A stretch of 64,000 nt of DNA, from positions 1 to 64,000 of the forward strand of contig NZ_JBHZOL010000071.1 in the NCBI RefSeq assembly GCF_042788235.1, written 5' to 3'. Position numbers and translations under genes: made by a program. Of the stretch, positions 18,624 through 27,607 are shown piece after piece. The DNA is from Sphaerothrix epifaneia (GTDB lineage: Bacteria; Cyanobacteriota; Cyanobacteriia; Phormidesmidales; Phormidesmidaceae). The notes under the pieces are model-generated. The model was not told where the DNA came from and made no database searches. It was given only the letters and a program-made list of their open reading frames with translations. Position 1 is the first letter of the stretch. Each line of letters starts with the position of its first letter.

Positions 18624-19973
18624 ATGGTTCAGGAACTGAATTTCCAGCCGACAAGCGATCGCCTGCCGCCGCAAAATATCGACGCTGAAGAAGCCATTTT
18701 AGGCGGTATTCTTTTAGACCCAGAGGCGTTGAGTCGCATCAACGAAATTTTACAGCCAGAAGCCTTTTATATCGAAGCTCACCGAGACATTTATCGAGCG
18801 GCTTTAGATCTCCAAAGTCGAGGACGCCCCACCGACTTGATGAGTTTGACTACCTGGCTTAAAGACCAAAATAAGCTGGAAAAAGTCGGCGGGCAGGGTC
18901 GTTTAGCTCAGCTTGTCGATCGGGTCATCACCGCTGCCAACATCGACCAGTATGCCACGCTGGTGATGGAAAAATATATGCGGCGTAAGCTGATTCAGAC
19001 AGGCGGCGAAATTATTCAACTGGGCTATACCACCAGTGCACCTGTCGAAACCATCTTAGACCAGGCAGAGCAAAAGCTCTTTGGCGTCACGCAAGAGCGC
19101 CCCCAGCAGGGATTAACCTCAACGGGCGACATTCTCACAGCTACCTTTTCAGATATTGAGCAGCGATCGCTTGGGCTAACCACACCTGGAATTGCCTGTG
19201 GCTTTTATGACTTAGATGCCATGACCCAGGGTTTTCAGCGCTCAGATCTAATTATTGCCGCAGGTCGTCCTTCAATGGGCAAGACCAGCTTTGTTTTGAA
19301 TATTGCCCGCAACATTGCTGGGATGCACCAGCTACCAGTCGCTATTTTTAGCCTAGAGATGTCAAAGTCTCAGTTGGTTTATCGCCTGCTTTCTAGCGAA
19401 GTGCAAATTGAAAGTGGTCGTCTGCGGGCGGGTCGTGTGGCTCAAACCGAGTGGGAACCGCTAGGCCATGCCATTAGCTCCCTGTCTCAACTCCCTGTTT
19501 TTATTGACGACACGCCCAATATTTCGGTCACAGAAATGCGATCGAAGGCACGCCGATTGCAAGCAGAAAGTGGCGGCGTTTTGGGGTTGGTTTTGATTGA
19601 TTATTTACAGCTAATGGAAGGCAGCGGTAACGAAAACCGGGTACAAGAACTTTCAAAAGTTACGCGATCGCTCAAAGGACTGGCTCGTGAATTAAGCGTA
19701 CCTGTAATTGCCCTGTCTCAGCTCAGCCGTGGCGTCGAATCTCGCACCAACAAACGCCCCATGATGTCTGATTTGCGGGAATCTGGTGCGATCGAGCAAG
19801 ATGCAGACCTAATCATGATGCTCTATCGCGAAGAGTATTACGATCCAGATACGCCCGATCGCGGTATTGCTGAGGTCATTGTTACCAAACATCGAAATGG
19901 GCCAACCGGGACGATCAAGCTTTTGTTTAAGCCGGAATATACCAAGTTTTTAAACCTCTCTTCTCAGCCCTGA
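18624..19973 (+). CDS. dnaB: Replicative DNA helicase DnaB
   Basis: DnaB (449 residues) is the hexameric helicase that unwinds the fork. The N-terminal domain (residues 10-110) has PPQNIDAEEAILGGIL. The RecA-like domain has Walker A GRPSMGKT at residues 214-221, Walker B LVLIDYLQLM, the sensor region VPVIALSQLSRGVE and the C-terminal DLIMMLYREEYY with KHRNGPTG (arginine finger region). No intein interrupts it, although many cyanobacterial dnaB genes carry one. Confidence 0.97.
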   Translation: MVQELNFQPTSDRLPPQNIDAEEAILGGILLDPEALSRINEILQPEAFYIEAHRDIYRAALDLQSRGRPTDLMSLTTWLKDQNKLEKVGGQGRLAQLVDRVITAANIDQYATLVMEKYMRRKLIQTGGEIIQLGYTTSAPVETILDQAEQKLFGVTQERPQQGLTSTGDILTATFSDIEQRSLGLTTPGIACGFYDLDAMTQGFQRSDLIIAAGRPSMGKTSFVLNIARNIAGMHQLPVAIFSLEMSKSQLVYRLLSSEVQIESGRLRAGRVAQTEWEPLGHAISSLSQLPVFIDDTPNISVTEMRSKARRLQAESGGVLGLVLIDYLQLMEGSGNENRVQELSKVTRSLKGLARELSVPVIALSQLSRGVESRTNKRPMMSDLRESGAIEQDADLIMMLYREEYYDPDTPDRGIAEVIVTKHRNGPTGTIKLLFKPEYTKFLNLSSQP

Positions 19974-20008
19974 TGTCGTTTGCCCTTTGCTCTGGGTTTA
20001 ATCTGCGT

Positions 20009-20629
20009 TTAGAAAATAGCGTTGCGAATTAGCTCAATGCCAGCTTTAACCGCCTCATAGCCAAATAGCAAGATTAAAGAAGTTAGGGTTAGACCCATTA
20101 CACACATGACCAAGCCGCCAAGACTAATGGCACCATCATCATCAAGCAGACCAAATCCGGTGACAAAAATGCCCATCGCTGGCAGGGTATTGGTACCGGG
20201 GATAGGAATCATCATAGAAATAGCCATCAGTGCGATCGCACAGCCAATGACCGTGCGACCGGGCAAACTGGTGCAGATATAGCTGAGTCGAGGCCGCGAA
20301 ATAGCTTCAATCCGCTGCAACCAGGGTATTCCCGCTTTGAGGATACTTTGTACCTGCTTTAGCTCAAACTGATGCTTGTTCCAGCTAGTCGGAAACCAAG
20401 GACGTTCGCGACCGATAATGAGCTGAACTGCCAGTACAAATAAGACAATGCCAAAGGGAACTGAGTAGCCCGGTGCTGGCAGCGGCAAAGCTGAAGGAAT
20501 CGACAGCAGCACAAATAAAAAGCCGAAAGTTCGTTCTCCGGCCAGTTCTAAAATATCTTGAAGCGTGACTTTAGGGGCGCGTTCTGCTTGAAAGAAAAAG
20601 CGATTCAGCTCTACAGAGAGTCTGGCCAT
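20009..20629 (-). CDS. ExoD-family exopolysaccharide synthesis protein
   Basis: A membrane protein of 206 residues in the ExoD family, first known from rhizobial exopolysaccharide synthesis. It has the family signature LAGERTFGFLFVLLSIPSALP read in parts, the PAPGYS block and the RPW segment, followed by hydrophobic helices near residues 75-92, 128-158 and 173-194. Biochemical function is unknown. It is convergent with dnaB, with only 35 bases between them. Confidence 0.88.
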   Translation of the reverse strand: MARLSVELNRFFFQAERAPKVTLQDILELAGERTFGFLFVLLSIPSALPLPAPGYSVPFGIVLFVLAVQLIIGRERPWFPTSWNKHQFELKQVQSILKAGIPWLQRIEAISRPRLSYICTSLPGRTVIGCAIALMAISMMIPIPGTNTLPAMGIFVTGFGLLDDDGAISLGGLVMCVMGLTLTSLILLFGYEAVKAGIELIRNAIF

Positions 20630-20806
20630 ATAGATTTACAAAAACCCAGAATAAAGATTACTATCACACAATTGCTGGCTCCTCGCTTAGCGAATAGCGG
20701 CGCGGCGCTAGGGTAGATAGTTCAGTGGTTTCGCTAGACTCTAGCAAATTATTTATAGGCTTTCATAGCGGATCTAGGCGATCTTCACCACAAATTTGTA
20801 CAGGTT

Positions 20807-21352
20807 ATGACTGCGATCGCCCGCTATATGGTTTGCCTCTTTTTGCCAGCTAGTTTGGGGCTAGTGGCTAAAGCATTTGTGGCTGAGCTGATCTCTGAGC
20901 GCGTGTTAGCGCTGGCCTTGCTGCTTTTGTCAGTTGAGCAAGCGCGTATGGCGGTTGTGGATTTAGAGCAGATTGCCGCCGTTAGCCAGAAAGCAAAGCC
21001 ACCACCTCGTTTGCAATGGTTTCGGCAAGTAACCCTGATCACGATTGCCCTCGAACTGCTGGGTTTTTATATCGCCTGGGTGAACTTAGGAATCGGAACC
21101 CTTTTAGTTTTGCTGAGCCAGATAGGGTTTAACCTGCTAGCTGGCATTCAGATAGACCTGACGCAGCCTGTGATGCTACAGCCTTATGGCATCAGGCAAC
21201 GCTGGCTGGTGCTGATGGCCGATAGTATTGGCTTGCTGTTGGTGAGCCTTTGGTGCTTTGAGATTGCGCCTTTGGAGACGGCTTTAGCTCTGTTTATGAT
21301 GGTTTGCGGGTATGGTGTCTTCAAGTATGGTTCGCTATTTTTGCCGCATTAG
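20807..21352 (+). CDS. Multi-pass membrane protein, unknown function
   Basis: This 181-residue protein has about five hydrophobic segments (around residues 8-28, 34-52, 72-92, 94-112 and 130-175) and few polar loops. I recognise no motif or family. The ATG is followed closely by a HIP1 octamer. It is convergent with the DUF1499 gene, with a gap of only three bases. Confidence 0.65.
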   Translation: MTAIARYMVCLFLPASLGLVAKAFVAELISERVLALALLLLSVEQARMAVVDLEQIAAVSQKAKPPPRLQWFRQVTLITIALELLGFYIAWVNLGIGTLLVLLSQIGFNLLAGIQIDLTQPVMLQPYGIRQRWLVLMADSIGLLLVSLWCFEIAPLETALALFMMVCGYGVFKYGSLFLPH

Positions 21353-21355
21353 GGC

Positions 21356-21880
21356 TTAAACGCCCAAATCTTTTAGGGCTAGTCGAATTTGTTCTAGGCG
21401 TCGCCGATTGACGCCTAAATCTGATTCGCCCAGACGAGCCGCCGATCGCAGATGAATGATGTTTTCATCAGCGGGCAAATAGAATTCGCCATCGTCTACA
21501 AATCCTAACAGCCGACTTTGCGCTTCAAAGCGAATGTAGTCTTCAGTTTGGGCAACTACCGTCGCACCTGGGACAACGCTTAGAACGTCTAAAAGGGCTT
21601 TGCGGGCGGTTTCGCGATCGCTTTGATAAGTAAAGGGGGCGATCGCGTGGGTGTCGTCGGCCTGCTGGCTGACCACACAATTAGGAGAAGCCGGACAAGC
21701 GGCCAACTGTCCTTGGTCGTCAACGCCGAGGTTGTCAGGTGAGGCACCGCGAAAAACGCCCTCTAAACCGGGTAACACCATCACCACCGGGGACAGGGGC
21801 GAAGCAGTAGCCGGAAAAACGAACCATAAACTAACCAGCCAAAGGCAGCTAGCCAGAACAAGCGATAGAAAATAGCGCAT
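21356..21880 (-). CDS. DUF1499-family exported protein
   Basis: The DUF1499 family signature CPASPNCVVSQ is clear, followed by AIAPFTYQSDRETARKALLDVL and DDGEFYLPADENIIHLRSAARLGESDLGVNRRR in segments. The protein is 174 residues long from the preferred ATG, which gives a signal peptide (MRYFLSLVLASCLWL) ending at TAS-PLS. The frame extends to an ATG at 21910 and a TTG at 21931, which are less likely starts. The family is of unknown function. Confidence 0.8.
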   Translation of the reverse strand: MRYFLSLVLASCLWLVSLWFVFPATASPLSPVVMVLPGLEGVFRGASPDNLGVDDQGQLAACPASPNCVVSQQADDTHAIAPFTYQSDRETARKALLDVLSVVPGATVVAQTEDYIRFEAQSRLLGFVDDGEFYLPADENIIHLRSAARLGESDLGVNRRRLEQIRLALKDLGV

Positions 21881-22082
21881 TCTCAGGGTTACTCGGTTGA
21901 TCTCTGCCATCCTATACCAGTTTGGTGACAACGGGTTTAGCGGCTAACGCCATTGCCCCTGGCATCGCTGACCTAACTTATGCGATCGCCCCCAAACTGA
22001 CCCGTAAAAAAGCAATTTAAGCCAAGCTTTGCGATTAACAAGCTGATAGTATTGGCCGATTGACTGTGTCAAACGGCATTAG

Positions 22083-22760
22083 TTAAAGATTCTCTTCGTC
22101 AAATCCTTCTGGAATTTCGATAGCTTCTAACTCTGTTTGATCAATCGCTTCGACGGCTGCTTCAACGGCGCTAGAAGTTGAATTGACAACAGCTTCTTGG
22201 GCAATCGCTTCGGCAGCAAATCGGTCAGAAGCATGACAAATAACTGGCAAAGCCGCGCCTTTTAGCCCCTTTGAAATACGCGAGGGCGTTTCTGGAAACA
22301 CTACAAACAAGGGATGTGGCGTATCGGCTCCTTCACTGAGTAAGTGTTTGTATTTGAGCGGAAATAGCCATTCGTAGCCTTTGTCTAACAAAATTTGAGT
22401 CTGTCGCCAGCGACCAAGCAAGTCAGAAAAATCTTCATGCGGGCGATGAATAAATAGGCAGATTTCCATCCCTGTTTTGATTTTCCATTCAGGATCGCAC
22501 ATCAAAAAGACCACGTCGCAAGGCAGCTGTAAGACAGCATCTACAGACGTGTAAGCCGTTTGAGCCTGTTGCGCTGGCAGCGGTTGCGGTTGTCGAATTC
22601 GAGCTGTCGGCAAAGGAATGGCAATAATACTCTCGGCTGGGCGGCGAATGCTCGGCAGCGTTTCTAGGTAGGGGCGATACTGCTTGAGCAACTCAATTGC
22701 TCCTGCATAATGACTGCATTCGGCCAGTAGAGATTCGTAATAGACTTTATTAACCGACAT
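22083..22760 (-). CDS. Cyanobacterial protein of unknown function
   Basis: This 225-residue soluble protein has no motif I can name. Its core (residues 65-170) alternates hydrophobic strands and helices (DVVFLMCDPEWKIKTGMEICLF, read in parts; then LLDKGYEWLFPLKYKHLL). The last 50 residues are acidic and Ala-rich (AEAIAQEAVV to IPEGFDEENL), probably a flexible tail. There is no signal peptide. Function unknown. Confidence 0.65.
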   Translation of the reverse strand: MSVNKVYYESLLAECSHYAGAIELLKQYRPYLETLPSIRRPAESIIAIPLPTARIRQPQPLPAQQAQTAYTSVDAVLQLPCDVVFLMCDPEWKIKTGMEICLFIHRPHEDFSDLLGRWRQTQILLDKGYEWLFPLKYKHLLSEGADTPHPLFVVFPETPSRISKGLKGAALPVICHASDRFAAEAIAQEAVVNSTSSAVEAAVEAIDQTELEAIEIPEGFDEENL

Positions 22761-22915
22761 GGCGCGATCGCATTTTTAACTAACTCAGAACTTAGGGTTG
22801 TTTAGCTTGCTTAACTGCCTGCAAAAGGTTAAATAGGCTAAATGAGCACTAACTTTCTGGACTCAAACATTTTTGAAATTGTAACGAACCTTTGCCGCAA
22901 CCGGAGAGCGGTTAT

Positions 22916-23038
22916 CACTATAGCCACTAAGGTTGAGACACTCAAATTGCTGAAAGCGGCTGATAGAAAACCTTTCATTCTGCCTTCTGCCTTTAGCTTT
23001 TTGCCTTTGGCTATAGCTTTCAGCCTTTGGCTATAGTG
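22916..23038 (+). repeat. R1 dispersed repeat, copy A, with terminal inverted repeats
   Basis: This is the best-preserved copy of a non-coding repeat family. It is bounded by CACTATAGCCACTAAGG at 22916-22932 and the inverted partner CCTTTGGCTATAGTG at 23024-23038. Inner landmarks are GAGACACTCAAATTGCTG, GCGGCTGATAGAAAACC and CTTCTGCCTTTAGC. No target-site duplication is obvious. A short open frame over it (22842-23036) is probably spurious. Confidence 0.65.
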
Positions 23039-23086
23039 TTAAGGCTACCCAAATAGATCACCTGCCATACTGGTATCGTCGAGATT

Positions 23087-23461
23087 ATGGAGCAAGATTT
23101 ACTACCTACGGAATTAATTCTCAATCATTCTCAGCAATCTCTGGGTAACGTTTATCTCGACTGGATGCCTCAACCGGGTGCGCATATTGATTTTGACGGC
23201 CAAACCTACGCCGTTATGGAGCGCCGTCATCGCTACTGCCTCAAGGCTAACCGCTATCATCTCAGCAAAATTCATCTCTATGTGCAATCAACCAAATCCC
23301 CTGAAGAAACCAGTTTGGTGGGCGATCGCTGGGTGATTGGCGATATCAGTTGCCGTTACAATGCGGCTTCAGAACTGCTGCGCTGCGCGGTTAATCCTGA
23401 TGGCCCTTGCCAGGGTTGCGGTGATTATGAAGCGGCCTCGCCCAATAGGTCTCCGACCTGA
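23087..23461 (+). CDS. DUF6464-like protein
   Basis: A small soluble protein (124 residues) that resembles, from memory, the cyanobacterial DUF6464 family. It has the beta-rich segments GNVYLDWMPQPGAHIDFDGQTYAV and VMERRHRYCLK, and a Cys-containing C-terminus (GDISCRYNAASELLRCAVNPDGPCQGCGDY) that could bind a metal. Function unknown. The last 37 bases overlap the 3' end of convergent fmt. Confidence 0.65.
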   Translation: MEQDLLPTELILNHSQQSLGNVYLDWMPQPGAHIDFDGQTYAVMERRHRYCLKANRYHLSKIHLYVQSTKSPEETSLVGDRWVIGDISCRYNAASELLRCAVNPDGPCQGCGDYEAASPNRSPT

Positions 23462-24444
23462 AGACGGCTGCCGTTGGCGAAGTCTGCCCCTGACTGCGAT
23501 CGCTTGCCGCTGGGTTTCACTTCACTGAGCAATAGTAAACCGTCTGCCGTCGCCACAACTGGGCCATAAGCTTTGAGAAGGCTGACAATTTCTCCGGGTT
23601 TGGCATGAGTAGCGATCGCGGCTGAGGTGAGTTCTGGCGTAATTTGAGCCAGTCCGGCTAGCGACTCCGGCCACTGGGTTTTGTCGAATTCTCCTAACGG
23701 TAGGGTAGCCGTAATTTTCAAAGCTTCGCCGCGAAACTGAGTTGTACAGTTGGGGTAAAATCCGCGGATCTGGTTGTGCAAGGCGATCGCTGATTTTGAC
23801 CAGTTCAGGGTATAGTCTGCTTTTTGAATAAGCGGCGCATAGGTCGCCTGGGCGTCTGGCTGGGGGGTGGGCGTTACAGCGCCTTGATTGAGCTGATTTA
23901 AGGTATCTACTAGTAATTCAGCGCTGAGAGATGACAGCGTTTTAGCCAGATCTAAGGCCGTATCTAGCAACCCAATCGGCACAGCCGCTTTCAGCAGCAT
24001 GGGGCCAGTGTCCATACCCGCATCCATTAGCATGGTGGTGACCCCCGTTTCGGTTTCGCCATGATAGAGGCTCCACTGAATAGGGGCAGCCCCTCGGTAA
24101 GCGGGCAGTAGCGACCCGTGGGCATTAACGCAGCCCAAGCGAGGAATTTCTAAAATGGCCTGAGACAGAATCTGGCCGTAAGCTACCACCACAAAGGCAT
24201 CAGCGGCGATCGCTCGTAGCTGTTCAATCACTTCAGGCGATCGCTTAATTCGCGCTGGTTGTAGCACTAGGCAGTCAGCTTCAGTGGCCACCCTCTTAAC
24301 CGGAGACGGGGTGACCTGCTTGCCCCGGCCTCGGCGCTTGTCCGGTTGGGTGACAACCGCCATCACCTCAAAATCAGGATGCAGCAGCAAGCGCTCTAGG
24401 CTGGGAACTGCAAATTGGGGCGTACCGAAAAAAACAATGCGCAT
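23425..24444 (-). CDS. fmt: Methionyl-tRNA formyltransferase
   Basis: Fmt (339 residues) formylates the initiator Met-tRNA using 10-formyl-tetrahydrofolate. The N-terminal Rossmann domain begins MRIVFFGTPQFAVPSLERLL. The catalytic region has NAHGSLLPAYRGAAP and a downstream TGVTTMLMDAGMDTGPML that supplies the catalytic Asp. The C-terminal OB-fold domain contains RGFYPNCTTQFRG. The gene overlaps the DUF6464-like gene at its 3' end. Confidence 0.96.
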   Translation of the reverse strand: MRIVFFGTPQFAVPSLERLLLHPDFEVMAVVTQPDKRRGRGKQVTPSPVKRVATEADCLVLQPARIKRSPEVIEQLRAIAADAFVVVAYGQILSQAILEIPRLGCVNAHGSLLPAYRGAAPIQWSLYHGETETGVTTMLMDAGMDTGPMLLKAAVPIGLLDTALDLAKTLSSLSAELLVDTLNQLNQGAVTPTPQPDAQATYAPLIQKADYTLNWSKSAIALHNQIRGFYPNCTTQFRGEALKITATLPLGEFDKTQWPESLAGLAQITPELTSAAIATHAKPGEIVSLLKAYGPVVATADGLLLLSEVKPSGKRSQSGADFANGSRLQVGDLLGEAAS

Positions 24445-24516
24445 ATCTGCTTAAACTCCAGCCATTCATACAGCAGTTTCAGCTTAATTGCCCCATAACG
24501 CAAGCCAACTCTGAGC

Positions 24517-25344
24517 CTATGGCACCAGGCTACCTTCGGGGACGCTGGGCTGACGGGTTTTGAGGTTGAAGCGATAGCCGTGGGGCAAGATATGCAGCTT
24601 GACGCCAAAAACTGCCATTGCTTCATCTTTTAGCAATCGCGAAAGGTTGTTGTGACTGGTTTCTGACTCATCCACTACGGTGACAGCTCCGGCACCAATC
24701 ACTTCTAAATCATCCCCTTGCACCACAACCGCCGTATTTTCATCAATTCCTAACCCTAAAACATGGGGTTCTAACAGTAGCGCTGTCAGCAAACGACCAA
24801 GACGACCGCGCTGGGCAAAATGCTGATCGACTAAAACCTGGCTCAAAAAGCCCATGCCCTTGCTCATTTCTACGGCGTTAAGGTAGGGATGGGTTGTCGA
24901 ATCGCCTTCGGCAATCATCACCTCAGACATGATTGCCGCCCCCGCACTGGTGCCGCCCACAACAATACCCTCTCGATGCCGCTTGTGTAGTAAGTCTTCT
25001 AAGAGCGAATCTTGAACTACGCGGATGACTCTGGATTGATCGCCGCCCGTAAAAAAGACCCCTGTGGCATCGGCCACGATTTCTAGCAGTTGGGGACTAT
25101 TGGCATCATCGGGTTCTTCGGTATGCACAATATCAACCGCCGCCGCACCTAAATGAGAAAAAACCCGGTCATACTCTATGCCAGCCTCTTGGGGATAAGC
25201 AGTGGCCGCCGTTAGTACGGCAATGTGGGCATCTATGCCGCCTGCAAGTCTGACAAATTCTCGCAAAATGGTACAGTTTTCGTGCTTATCTTCTGCCCCG
25301 CCAATGATGACGAGAGGGCCTTTAGATTCAATAGATTCAGACAT
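24517..25344 (-). CDS. cphB: Cyanophycinase
   Basis: Cyanophycinase (275 residues) is a serine peptidase of the S51 group that cuts cyanophycin, the Asp-Arg storage polymer, to beta-Asp-Arg dipeptides. Visible motifs are LVIIGGAEDKHE at the start, FFTGGDQSRV and the nucleophile elbow GGTSAGAAIMSE. The C-terminal LGLGIDENTAVVV is typical. No signal peptide, so it is intracellular. Cyanophycin synthetase (cphA), often next to cphB, is not in this window. Confidence 0.95.
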   Translation of the reverse strand: MSESIESKGPLVIIGGAEDKHENCTILREFVRLAGGIDAHIAVLTAATAYPQEAGIEYDRVFSHLGAAAVDIVHTEEPDDANSPQLLEIVADATGVFFTGGDQSRVIRVVQDSLLEDLLHKRHREGIVVGGTSAGAAIMSEVMIAEGDSTTHPYLNAVEMSKGMGFLSQVLVDQHFAQRGRLGRLLTALLLEPHVLGLGIDENTAVVVQGDDLEVIGAGAVTVVDESETSHNNLSRLLKDEAMAVFGVKLHILPHGYRFNLKTRQPSVPEGSLVP

Positions 25345-25401
25345 ATCGGCAATGTTCAGAGGGGCTAACTGGCGGCTGGCGGCGATCGCTGGGCTTACTT
25401 T

Positions 25402-25590
25402 TTATTCTTCGTACTCGGTAGCAATCTCAATGTCAGCCGTTTCTGCGTCAATAGAAATATAGAGAATGTTGGGACGGCAGCAAACCTGACAATCTTCAAC
25501 ATAAGACTGAAGACGACCAGCGCTTAGATCCACAAACGTGAGATTGGGTTCGCCGCAGTAAGCACAAAAGAATTCAGCCGTGTTTTGCAT
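25402..25590 (-). CDS. CPXCG-motif cysteine-rich protein
   Basis: A 62-residue protein from the ATG at 25590. It has two Cys pairs, CAYCGE and CQVCCRPN, about 27 residues apart, the pattern of the small CPXCG-motif zinc-binding family. The end is acidic (ADIEIATEYEE). The frame continues upstream to 25692 but the added residues look unrelated. Function unknown; probably binds zinc. It lies 57 bases upstream of cphB on the same strand and may share its transcript. Confidence 0.75.
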   Translation of the reverse strand: MQNTAEFFCAYCGEPNLTFVDLSAGRLQSYVEDCQVCCRPNILYISIDAETADIEIATEYEE

Positions 25591-25792
25591 GGTTTTGCCT
25601 AGATATTTTGGCGCAAGTAGACCCGTTTGTCGCCAACGGCCATTGACTGAGGTTTTGCCTCCAGCATTTATCATGGCTAGCCATCTTGGCAAGCCCTTGA
25701 CATCGCCCTCAACAATCCCTATCTCAAGAGGGACTGTCAGACTCGCGCAAACCAGATAGCCTTTAGCTAAACGCTTGCATCAGAAGGCTGTC

Positions 25793-27607
25793 ATGAACGT
25801 TGGTGCGCATTATTTGGGCGATCGCCGCTGTCAGTTTACCGTTTGGGCACCGTTTGCCAAAGACGTTGCCGTTCAGTTTCCGGCTCAATCGCGTGAAGTT
25901 GCTTTGGTGCGAGAGGGAGAATATTGGCAAGCAATTGTAGCCGATGTGCCCCCCGAAACCCTCTACCTTTTTCGGTTAGACCAGGCTGAGGCTTATCCCG
26001 ATCCGGCTTCGCAGTATCAGCCTAAGGATGTACACGGGCCGTCTGCCGTGGTCGATCATAATTTTGATTGGCAATGTTCTCAGTGGTCAGGGCTACCGCT
26101 AGCATCACTCATTATCTATGAGCTGCACGTCGGCACCTTTACGCCAGAAGGCACGTTTAGCGCTATTATTCCACGTCTGCCAGAACTGGCTGATTTAGGT
26201 ATTAATGCCATTGAGCTAATGCCAGTCGCTCAGTTCCCCGGCGATCGCAATTGGGGCTACGACGGGGTGTACCCCTTTGCCGTCCAGCACTCCTATGGCG
26301 GCCCAACCGCACTCAAGCAGCTAGTAGATGCTTGCCACCAACACGGCATTGCGGTCGTGATGGATGTGGTTTATAACCATTTTGGCCCGGAGGGGAATTA
26401 CACCAGTCAGTTTGCTCCCTACTTTACCGAAAAGTACCGTACCCCCTGGGGCAGCGCTATCAACTTCGACGAAGCTTACAGCGAAGGGGTGCGTAACTAT
26501 GTGCGGCAGAACGCGCTTTATTGGCTGCAGGCATACCACATCGATGCGCTACGGCTTGATGCCATTCATGCTATTTACGACTTCGGCGCTAAGCACATTT
26601 TGCAAGACCTTGCAGAAGCGGTAGCCGAATTTAACCAGCAGCACAATCGCCGCTGCTACCTGATTGCAGAAAGCGATCTCAACGATGGCCGGGTGTTACG
26701 TCCGGCGAGTCAGGGGGGGTATGGGGTTGATGCCCAGTGGAGCGATGATTTTCACCACGCGCTACACACGCTACTGACCCACCAAAACCAAGGCTATTAT
26801 CGAGACTTTGGCACCTGTCAGCAGTTTGCTAAAGCGCTAGAAAAGAGCTTTGTTTACACCTGGGACTATTCACCGTTTCGGCAGCGACGACACGGCAATG
26901 ACGTCAGCGATCGCCCGCCTTATGAATTTGTCGTCTGTAGCCAAAATCACGACCAGATTGGCAACCAGATGTTGGGTGAGCGTTTGTCTCAACTGGTGTC
27001 TTTTGATCAATTAAAGCTAGCTGCAGGGGCGGTTTTGCTGTCGCCTTATCTGCCGATGCTGTTTATGGGCGAGGAGTACGGCGAGAAAGCTCCCTTTGTC
27101 TACTTCGTCAGCCACTCCGATCCAGACTTGCTAGCGGCTATTCGCCAGGGACGTGCCAAAGAATTTGCTCATTTTCACGCGGAGGGTGAGCCGCCTGAAG
27201 CGGCGGCGGTAGAAACTTTTAAGTCTTGCCATCTGCACTGGGCTGAGCGAGAAGAGGGAGCGCACGGCACTCTACTGGCTTTTTACAAACGGCTGATTCA
27301 GTTAAGACAGCAGTTGCCAGCTTTGCAACTTGGCGATCGCCGCGACTTTGAAGCTTTTTATCAAGAAAGCGATCGCTTAGTAGGGCTACACCACTGGCAC
27401 AACCAGCAGGCGGCTCTGTGCTTGTTTAACTTTGGTGAGGAAACCGTTACGTATTCGCTAGAGCAGCCCGGATCTTGGCAAAAATGCTTAGATTCAAACG
27501 ATCCGCAGTGGCAGGGACCTGGGGCGATCGCCGCCGAGCAAGTGAGTCAGGCGCAAACCGTCTCCCTCCTGCCCCACAGCCTGGTTTTATATGAAAAATT
27601 AACTTGA
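25793..27607 (+). CDS. treZ: Malto-oligosyltrehalose trehalohydrolase
   Basis: TreZ (604 residues) releases trehalose from maltooligosyl-trehalose, the second step of the TreY/TreZ route from glucan. An N-terminal CBM48-like domain (RRCQFTVWAPFAKDVAV) precedes the GH13 barrel, with DVVYNHFGPEGN, LRLDAIHAIYD (nucleophile Asp), LIAESDLNDGR (acid Glu) and QNHDQIGN. FMGEEYGEKAPF near the end is diagnostic of TreZ-type enzymes. The frame extends six codons to a TTG at 25775, but the ATG has AGAAGG upstream. The stop shares one base with the treY start (TGATG). Confidence 0.95.
   Translation: MNVGAHYLGDRRCQFTVWAPFAKDVAVQFPAQSREVALVREGEYWQAIVADVPPETLYLFRLDQAEAYPDPASQYQPKDVHGPSAVVDHNFDWQCSQWSGLPLASLIIYELHVGTFTPEGTFSAIIPRLPELADLGINAIELMPVAQFPGDRNWGYDGVYPFAVQHSYGGPTALKQLVDACHQHGIAVVMDVVYNHFGPEGNYTSQFAPYFTEKYRTPWGSAINFDEAYSEGVRNYVRQNALYWLQAYHIDALRLDAIHAIYDFGAKHILQDLAEAVAEFNQQHNRRCYLIAESDLNDGRVLRPASQGGYGVDAQWSDDFHHALHTLLTHQNQGYYRDFGTCQQFAKALEKSFVYTWDYSPFRQRRHGNDVSDRPPYEFVVCSQNHDQIGNQMLGERLSQLVSFDQLKLAAGAVLLSPYLPMLFMGEEYGEKAPFVYFVSHSDPDLLAAIRQGRAKEFAHFHAEGEPPEAAAVETFKSCHLHWAEREEGAHGTLLAFYKRLIQLRQQLPALQLGDRRDFEAFYQESDRLVGLHHWHNQQAALCLFNFGEETVTYSLEQPGSWQKCLDSNDPQWQGPGAIAAEQVSQAQTVSLLPHSLVLYEKLT

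Noticed and set aside
22842..23036. 64-codon open frame between two genes
   Set aside because: Most of it is repeat R1 copy A, and its translation is low-complexity at the C-terminus.
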